The position numbers and the translations under genes were made by a program. The notes below the pieces were generated by a model. That model did no database searches. It was given only the letters and a program-made list of their open reading frames with translations, and was not told where the DNA came from. Shown piece after piece: positions 63,800 through 64,000 of a stretch of 64,000 bases of DNA (within the stretch, counting starts at the first letter, position 1; the number at the start of each line of letters is the position of its first letter). The stretch comes from Streptomyces sp. AC555_RSS877. GTDB lineage: Bacteria > Actinomycetota > Actinomycetes > Streptomycetales > Streptomycetaceae. The stretch covers positions 1 through 64,000 of the forward strand of contig NZ_JAGMUK010000039.1 in NCBI RefSeq assembly GCF_019049245.1. Direction: 5' to 3'.

Positions 63800-64000
63800 A
63801 TGGCCACCGACTCGGACTACGGACAGGGCTTCGGCCACGACAGCGGGCTCGGGTTCGCGGAAAGCACCCGGAAGCATCGGCTGCCCGCCGCGCTGCGGGC
63901 GCCGTTCGAGGCGCGCAGCTGGCGCGAGCTCGGCTATGTGCTGGTGGGCCTGCCGATCGGCGTGGTGCTGTTCACGTACGCCGTCACGATGGTCTCCGTC
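63800..64000 (+). CDS. second sensor histidine kinase, N-terminal fragment (cut by window edge)
   Basis: The first 67 codons from ATG at 63800, with GGAGAAGG upstream. After a Gly/Ser-rich start, PFEARSWRELGYVLVGLPIGVVLFTYAVTMVSV repeats the pattern of the kinase just upstream (FDRHTWKEIAHLLANLPVALLGFTYVMTVL). It is therefore a tandem paralogue that begins the same sensor domain. The catalytic part is outside the window. Confidence 0.85.
   Translation, partial: MATDSDYGQGFGHDSGLGFAESTRKHRLPAALRAPFEARSWRELGYVLVGLPIGVVLFTYAVTMVSV

Overview
The window is chromosomal DNA of a high-GC actinomycete, almost certainly Streptomyces. The gene content and order match the conserved Streptomyces core region around the ribosomal-protein and RNA-polymerase operons. 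Supporting marks are the 1161-residue RpoB with a TTG start, the acidic N-terminal extension of NusG, the Gly/Arg/Ala-rich tail of S3, the GC-rich intergenic hairpins and the DUF1707 protein. No insertion sequence, prophage, CRISPR array or rRNA gene was seen.

Layout. Positions 1-15183 (minus strand) hold the S10-spc-alpha block, from rpsJ down to the first 41 codons of rpoA, with secY, adk, map, infA and rpmJ inside. A tandem hairpin separates the S10 segment (rpsJ-rpsQ) from the spc segment (rplN-rplO), and a strong terminator follows rplO. Positions 15664-17607 hold two accessory genes, a small membrane-anchored protein and an acyltransferase-3 family protein. Positions 17894-22260 are the str operon (rpsL-rpsG-fusA-tuf). 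Positions 22639-36422 hold a DUF1707 protein, rpoBC, rplJL, a lipoprotein gene, rplKA and nusG-secE, with tRNA-Trp just upstream of secE. All of this translation and transcription machinery runs leftward. Candidate HrdB-type promoters were read for rpsJ, rpsL, rpoB, rplJ and rplK. The rpsJ and rpsL leaders share an identical 28-nt hairpin-forming element.

Positions 36890-44505 hold aspartate aminotransferase, an adenosine deaminase-like enzyme, murB, a TetR regulator with its DHA2-type MFS exporter (two matching 20-bp operators), a HadA/HadB-like dehydratase pair, rpmG, and tRNA-Met and tRNA-Thr. Positions 44767-51592 are a mixed housekeeping and accessory stretch: an amidohydrolase lacking key metal ligands, an NAD(P)-binding SDR, a decayed SnoaL-like gene, tRNA-Tyr, a YajQ-family protein, a GlsB/YeaQ membrane protein, an APC permease, YccF and HtpX.

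Positions 51801-62160 (minus strand) are a compact, translationally coupled partial complex I cluster, nuoA-B-C-H-I-J-K-L-M-N. It has no nuoD, E, F or G. Its NuoC carries a tail of about 330 residues with four copies of an R-R-[AS]-R-T-A-x-x-G-S-A-S-Q repeat. NuoI and NuoK also have unusual C-terminal tails. Divergent from it are two paralogous NarL-type sensor histidine kinases, the second cut by the window edge.

Most of the window is ordinary core genome. The least explained items are the repeat-bearing NuoC in the partial nuo cluster, the shared ribosomal leader element, the paired TetR operators with an apparently leaderless regulator gene, and the degenerate amidohydrolase.
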